From Algoriphagus sp. (lineage in GTDB: Bacteria; Bacteroidota; Bacteroidia; Cytophagales; Cyclobacteriaceae): DNA of 64,000 nt. The DNA is taken from assembly GCF_029254265.1 (NCBI RefSeq), contig NZ_JAQWXX010000082.1, forward strand, positions 1 to 64,000, written 5' to 3'. The notes under the pieces were generated by a model. The model was not told the DNA's origin. It saw nothing but the letters and a program-made list of their open reading frames with translations, and did no database searches. The position numbers and the translations under genes were made by a program. Each line of letters begins with the position of its first letter. Positions within the stretch are counted from its first letter, which is position 1. Below are positions 60,554 through 64,000 of the stretch, one piece after another.

Positions 60554-61522
60554 TTGCCGGAAACTAAAAAATCCTCTTCAAGGATTTCTGCTAAAAAACT
60601 CTCTAATCTTAAAGTGGTAGTACTCTGCATCGCAGCGGCTACCACTTTTTGGATTTTAAATGCCCTCAATAAGGACGATTATACCACTGTGGTAGATTTT
60701 CCAATCGAGTTGGTATATGACAGGGAAAGGTATGTTTCCGTGGCAGAGGAGCCGGAAAACATTCAAATCGAAATATCAGGAAATGGATGGGATTTACTCC
60801 GAAAGTATTTCAATTTTAATAGCCAGAGTTTCCTTGTTGAAATCTCAAATCCATCTTCAAGAGATTATATTTTAACATCGGACCTTAAGCGAGGACTGAG
60901 TGATTTTTTAGGACCTACCCAAGTTATCTCTATCCTGGATGACTCAATTAAATATAATATCAATAGGATTCAGACTATTAAGATCACACCAAAGCTGGAC
61001 AGTACTAGTTTTAGTCTATATAAAAATTTTAAACTTCTGGGCACCCCAGAATTTGAACCTCCACAGTTAACCTTTACTGGTCCCAGTTCACTTTTAGACT
61101 CATTAAAAAAGACTTTTACAGTCAATCTTAATGAAAATAAAATCAATAAAGACTTGTCCAAAGAAGTGAAATTAAATCTGCCCAAGGATATGGCATCTTT
61201 GGTGTCGATTAAAGAAAAAACGGTCACTGTAAAATTAGATGTAGTAGCATTTCTGGAGGGAAACAAGCGACTAAGGATCAAAAAGATCAACTTTCCCCGA
61301 TCAGTAACTTTGGAGAATGAGGAAGAACCGTTGATGATGGACTATCTTGTTGATGAACGCAGTTCGGACCAACTCAAAGAATTAGAATTTGAGGGGGTTG
61401 TCGATTATTATAAGCGAAATAAAGAGGATAGTACGATCACAGTCGAAGTGAAACCTTTGCCTTCATTTTTGGATCAAGTACGAGTAACCCCTCCTAAATT
61501 GAAACTTCGCTATGGGAACTAA
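60554..61522 (+). CDS. YbbR-like domain protein
   Basis: The 322-residue protein has one N-terminal transmembrane helix (about 19-37, 'LKVVVLCIAAATTFWILNAL') and then two or three YbbR-like beta domains ('FPIELVYDRERYVSV', 'PENIQIEISGNGWDLL', 'PQLTFTGPSSLLDSL', 'VTVKLDVVAF'). YbbR/CdaR proteins in other phyla regulate the diadenylate cyclase; here no cdaA is adjacent. It starts with TTG at 60554, since no ATG is available, 8 bp after yajC. It overlaps coaE by 11 bp. Confidence 0.75.
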   Translation: MPETKKSSSRISAKKLSNLKVVVLCIAAATTFWILNALNKDDYTTVVDFPIELVYDRERYVSVAEEPENIQIEISGNGWDLLRKYFNFNSQSFLVEISNPSSRDYILTSDLKRGLSDFLGPTQVISILDDSIKYNINRIQTIKITPKLDSTSFSLYKNFKLLGTPEFEPPQLTFTGPSSLLDSLKKTFTVNLNENKINKDLSKEVKLNLPKDMASLVSIKEKTVTVKLDVVAFLEGNKRLRIKKINFPRSVTLENEEEPLMMDYLVDERSSDQLKELEFEGVVDYYKRNKEDSTITVEVKPLPSFLDQVRVTPPKLKLRYGN

Positions 61523-62117
61523 TCCTCCTCTGCTGGTTGGAATCACAGGAGGAATCGGATCAGGAAAATCAACCGTTGCAAAAGTCTTCGGAATTTTGGG
61601 AATCCCTGTCTACTATGCTGACGACAGAGCTAAGTGGTTGATGAGCAATAATCCGGAATTGAAGTCCGCAATCTCGAAAGCATTTGGTAGCCAGAGTTAT
61701 TTAAATGGGATTTTAAATCGATCCTATTTGGCACAAACCGTTTTTTCCGACTCCGAAAAAGTGGCTAAAATCAATAGTCTTGTCCATCCAGTTGTAGCGC
61801 TTGACTTTAAAGAATGGGCTATTGAGCAAAAAAGCCCTTACGTATTAAAGGAAGCTGCTTTGATTTTTGAAACTGAAGGTCATAAACATTTAGATGCTGT
61901 AATCAATGTCAGCTCTCCACTCAAAGTCCGCATTTCCAGAATAATGATGCGAGATCCTCACCGTTCTGAGGAACAAATCAACCATATTATTGATCAGCAG
62001 TTGCCTGATGAAACAAAAAATGAATTAGCTGACTTTGTGATTAAGAATGTGGATAACAAACTGCTAATTCCTCAAATTTTGAAGGTTCACGAACAATTAA
62101 AAGCCCGGAGAAATTAA
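61512..62117 (+). CDS. coaE: Dephospho-CoA kinase
   Basis: The 201-residue P-loop kinase has 'GITGGIGSGKSTVAKVF' (about 9-25), 'IPVYYADDRAKWLM', 'HPVVALDFKEW' and 'KEAALIFETEGHKHLD'. It phosphorylates dephospho-CoA at the 3' OH to make CoA. It overlaps the YbbR-like gene by 11 bp and ends the operon that begins with nusB. Confidence 0.95.
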   Translation: MGTNPPLLVGITGGIGSGKSTVAKVFGILGIPVYYADDRAKWLMSNNPELKSAISKAFGSQSYLNGILNRSYLAQTVFSDSEKVAKINSLVHPVVALDFKEWAIEQKSPYVLKEAALIFETEGHKHLDAVINVSSPLKVRISRIMMRDPHRSEEQINHIIDQQLPDETKNELADFVIKNVDNKLLIPQILKVHEQLKARRN

Positions 62118-62207
62118 TCATTATCGAACCTCTATGGAGTTTTGTAAAAACTAACATACTGTTTTAAACATGAATAGCTCTTTTAGGTTAAATCATAAAG
62201 CTATTCC

Positions 62208-62936
62208 ATGAAATCTCTAAAATATCAGCTATTCTTACTCGTAACCTTGACTTTCATTTTTTCATGTCAAGCACAAAAAAGCACCAAACTTGAAAACTCT
62301 ACATATACTTATGTCACTCCGACTAGAGATGGTACCGGCAAGGTTTATCTTGGCCGGGAGATTTCTCAAGTGATGGGATTCCAGGGAAAGGATTGGCTTG
62401 AGCGTGCAAGCCGAGAACGTGAGGAGGGAATTTCTATAGCTCTTAAAAATCTTCCGATCACCTCAGAAAGCGTTGTTGCAGATATAGGAGCTGGCTCAGG
62501 ATATTATACTTTTCGAATTGCGCCTAAAGTTCCAGATGGAAAAGTTTACGCAGTAGAGATCCAACAAGATGCAATCAACTATCTGAATGCGAGAAGTAAG
62601 GAATTGGGGCTTTCAAATGTATCCACCGTAAAGGGAAGTGAACAAAACCCAAATCTTCCCAAGAATTCAATCGACCTTGTAATAATGGTCGATGTCTATC
62701 ACGAACTTGCCTATCCAAAAGAAATGCTTGCCTCCATTCGTGAGTCCTTAAAACCAGATGGAAAAATTTTACTTCTGGAATATCGGGGTGAGGATCCGAG
62801 TATACCGATCAAGCCACTTCATAAAATGACCGTATCTCAGGTTGAAAAGGAGTTGAATGCAAATGGATTTAAACTAATCCAAAATGGTAAATTCTTGAAA
62901 ATTCAGCACTTTTTGGTTTTTGGAAAGGATAATTAG
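62208..62936 (+). CDS. Lipoprotein with SAM-methyltransferase domain
   Basis: The 242-residue protein has a signal sequence 'MKSLKYQLFLLVTLTFIFSC', with a lipobox-like LIFSC (Cys20). The remainder is a class I methyltransferase: motif I 'VADIGAGSGYYTFRIAPKV' (about 87-105), 'VYAVEIQQDAINYL', 'DLVIMVDVYHELAYP' and 'GKILLLEYRGEDP'. An exported methyltransferase is odd because SAM is cytoplasmic. Similar exported proteins occur in Bacteroidota and Planctomycetes, as far as I recall, without known function. It is monocistronic and converges with the NTF2-like gene. Confidence 0.8.
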   Translation: MKSLKYQLFLLVTLTFIFSCQAQKSTKLENSTYTYVTPTRDGTGKVYLGREISQVMGFQGKDWLERASREREEGISIALKNLPITSESVVADIGAGSGYYTFRIAPKVPDGKVYAVEIQQDAINYLNARSKELGLSNVSTVKGSEQNPNLPKNSIDLVIMVDVYHELAYPKEMLASIRESLKPDGKILLLEYRGEDPSIPIKPLHKMTVSQVEKELNANGFKLIQNGKFLKIQHFLVFGKDN

Positions 62937-62947
62937 AAGCCAAATCC

Positions 62948-63373
62948 CTACAACTTCTTCTCTGACCAACTCTTATTTACGATTTTCCATTGGCCATCAA
63001 TCTTAATCAAGGTCAGGAAATCATAGTAATAGATTCCAGGCCAATACAACTCAGTTTCTGCTACTGCTGTGTTTCCTTGAACTCGAATTGAAACAATCTC
63101 ATTTTTATACTGATCCCGATTTCGGGGTTCGCCTTTTGAAGTACCAGTAGCCCAGGCATCATACGAAGTAATCGTGAGTTCATCTCCTCTGAACCCAATT
63201 AATCTGGCTTCGGAAAGAAATGCTTGGTCTAGCTTAGTGCGATCTCGATCCATCATACCATCAAAATAAAGCTGAACCGTCTGGATAATAGCCTCTCGCT
63301 CGGAAGTTGTTTGACCTTTTACATTAAAATGAAAAGTGACTAAAAGAAGAAATAGAATAAGAAAACGCTTCAT
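62948..63373 (-). CDS. Secreted NTF2-like (SnoaL/lumazine-binding-like) protein
   Basis: The 141-residue protein has a signal peptide ending 'NVKGQ' (about residue 20) and an NTF2-like cone fold: 'IIQTVQLYFDGMMDRDRTKLDQAF' split near the end, 'RVQGNTAVAETELYWPGIYYYDFLTLIKIDGQWKIVNKSW' in segments. Such proteins act as binders or small enzymes; the substrate is unknown. It is convergent with the methyltransferase lipoprotein gene, 11 bp apart. Confidence 0.8.
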   Translation of the reverse strand: MKRFLILFLLLVTFHFNVKGQTTSEREAIIQTVQLYFDGMMDRDRTKLDQAFLSEARLIGFRGDELTITSYDAWATGTSKGEPRNRDQYKNEIVSIRVQGNTAVAETELYWPGIYYYDFLTLIKIDGQWKIVNKSWSEKKL

Positions 63374-63520
63374 TTGAGAGATATTTTGAAAATAATTTTG
63401 ACTAGTTAATCTAAGTCCTTAAATCGACTTTGGTGTAAATCTTTTAATTTTAACTTAGAACTTTTACGAGGTGTTTAAGATACTTAATCCTGAAATAGCT
63501 TATTTTTCAACTTTAAAACC

Positions 63521-64000
63521 ATGAATCAATCCTTCAAACTTCGTACCGTCAATGTCACTCGATACATATTGCCTCTTCGGGAAGGTGGCTCCCTTCCTGC
63601 GTTGGCAGATGCGGATGATGGGTTCAAATATGTCTTAAAATTTCGTGGAGCAGGTCAGCGGGAAAAAGCACTAATCTCCGAATTTCTAGGGGGAGAAATT
63701 GCCAGACTCCTAGGCTTAAATGTACCTGAATTGGTTTTTGCGAACTTAGACCCCGCTTTTGGGAGATCTGAAGGCGATGAGGAGATTCAAGATTTGCTCA
63801 AAGGAAGTCAAGGACTAAATCTCGCATTGCATTTCCTTTCAGGAGCAATTAATTATGATCCTGTGGCTAAGCCTGTAGATCCATTGTTAGCTTCAAAAAT
63901 CGTTTGGTTGGATATGTTCATCACCAATGTGGATCGAACTTTTCGGAATACGAATATGCTGATCTGGAACAGGGAACTTTGGCTTATCGATCATGGTGCC
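63521..64000 (+). CDS. HipA-like kinase family protein, cut by the window edge
   Basis: This gene starts at the ATG at 63521 and runs off the right end; 160 residues are visible. It reads 'TVNVTRYILPLREGGSLPAL', 'KYVLKFRGAGQREKALISEF' (ATP-binding Lys), 'GEIARLLGLNVPEL', 'WLDMFITNVDRTFRNTNML' (catalytic Asp-x3-Asn type loop) and 'ELWLIDHGA' (metal-binding Asp). This is the PI3/4-kinase-like HipA family catalytic core, but without the HipA N-terminal dimerisation domain or a HipB gene, so it is not a clear toxin. The C-terminal part lies outside the window. Confidence 0.8.
   Translation, partial: MNQSFKLRTVNVTRYILPLREGGSLPALADADDGFKYVLKFRGAGQREKALISEFLGGEIARLLGLNVPELVFANLDPAFGRSEGDEEIQDLLKGSQGLNLALHFLSGAINYDPVAKPVDPLLASKIVWLDMFITNVDRTFRNTNMLIWNRELWLIDHGA

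Noticed and set aside
63521-64000. HipA-type toxin of a toxin-antitoxin pair
   Set aside because: No HipB-like gene precedes it and the N-terminal HipA domain is missing; only a HipA-like kinase core can be claimed.

Overview
The window reads as a chromosomal segment of a gliding-type Bacteroidota bacterium, most like Cytophagales/Cyclobacteriaceae (Algoriphagus-like; this placement is inference). The evidence is a type IX secretion/gliding cluster (porP-like, gldK, gldL, gldM, gldN) plus a SprE/PorW-like lipoprotein, an F-type ATP synthase operon without beta and epsilon genes, promoters of the Bacteroidota form TTTG-N19-TAnnTTTG, frequent signal peptides and lipoproteins, and lineage-typical families (DUF4252, DUF4271, DUF1573, 6-bladed propeller proteins).

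Layout. 0.1-2.2 kb: cation/H+ antiporter and universal stress protein (minus). 2.4-5.8 kb: two adjacent secreted M14 carboxypeptidase paralogues, the first with its zinc motif scrambled. 5.9-8.7 kb: small secreted proteins and an eroded patch holding a DUF427 gene without a normal start codon, a propeller gene, and two genes truncated head-to-head at a perfect palindrome. 8.75-10.8 kb: ECF sigma / putative anti-sigma / two DUF4252 proteins. 11.0-16.1 kb: tRNA-Phe, a split membrane Fe-S oxidoreductase interrupted by a 7-bp tandem repeat, and an OmpA-type lipoprotein. 16.2-24.6 kb: VapBC, an AIR synthase-like protein, a ceramidase-like protein, a methyltransferase, an acyl-CoA dehydrogenase, a UbiA-like protein, an SGNH esterase and a sulfatase. 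24.7-30.4 kb: ATP synthase operon (minus). 30.5-37.3 kb: SprE-like TPR lipoprotein, PBP1A, UvrC (plus). 37.3-46.6 kb: T9SS core genes, then HemD, DUF4271 and an Omp85 protein (minus). 46.7-51.1 kb: HemW, a DUF721 protein, and an Rsb-like partner-switching module (SpoIIE phosphatase, STAS antagonist, HATPase kinase). 51.1-54.6 kb: two parvulin/SurA-type chaperones. 54.6-64 kb: coiled-coil protein, ABC exporter, Leu/Phe/Val-type dehydrogenase, NusB, YtxH, DUF1573, YajC, YbbR-like, CoaE, a lipoprotein methyltransferase, an NTF2-like protein and a truncated HipA-like kinase.

How the genes fit together. Much of the window concerns the envelope: secretion across the outer membrane (PorP/GldKLMN/SprE), outer-membrane protein assembly (SurA-like chaperones, Omp85), peptidoglycan synthesis (PBP1A), lipoproteins and secreted hydrolases. 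Energy metabolism is represented by ATP synthase and a probable ETF:quinone-type oxidoreductase that may serve the nearby acyl-CoA dehydrogenase. Most of the window is conserved core genome. I found no clear mobile element, prophage, CRISPR array or plainly novel multi-gene defence system. The best candidates for something undescribed are the M14 pair with an inverted HxxE motif, the deletion scar at 8.5 kb, the sigma/DUF4252 cassette and the exported methyltransferase.
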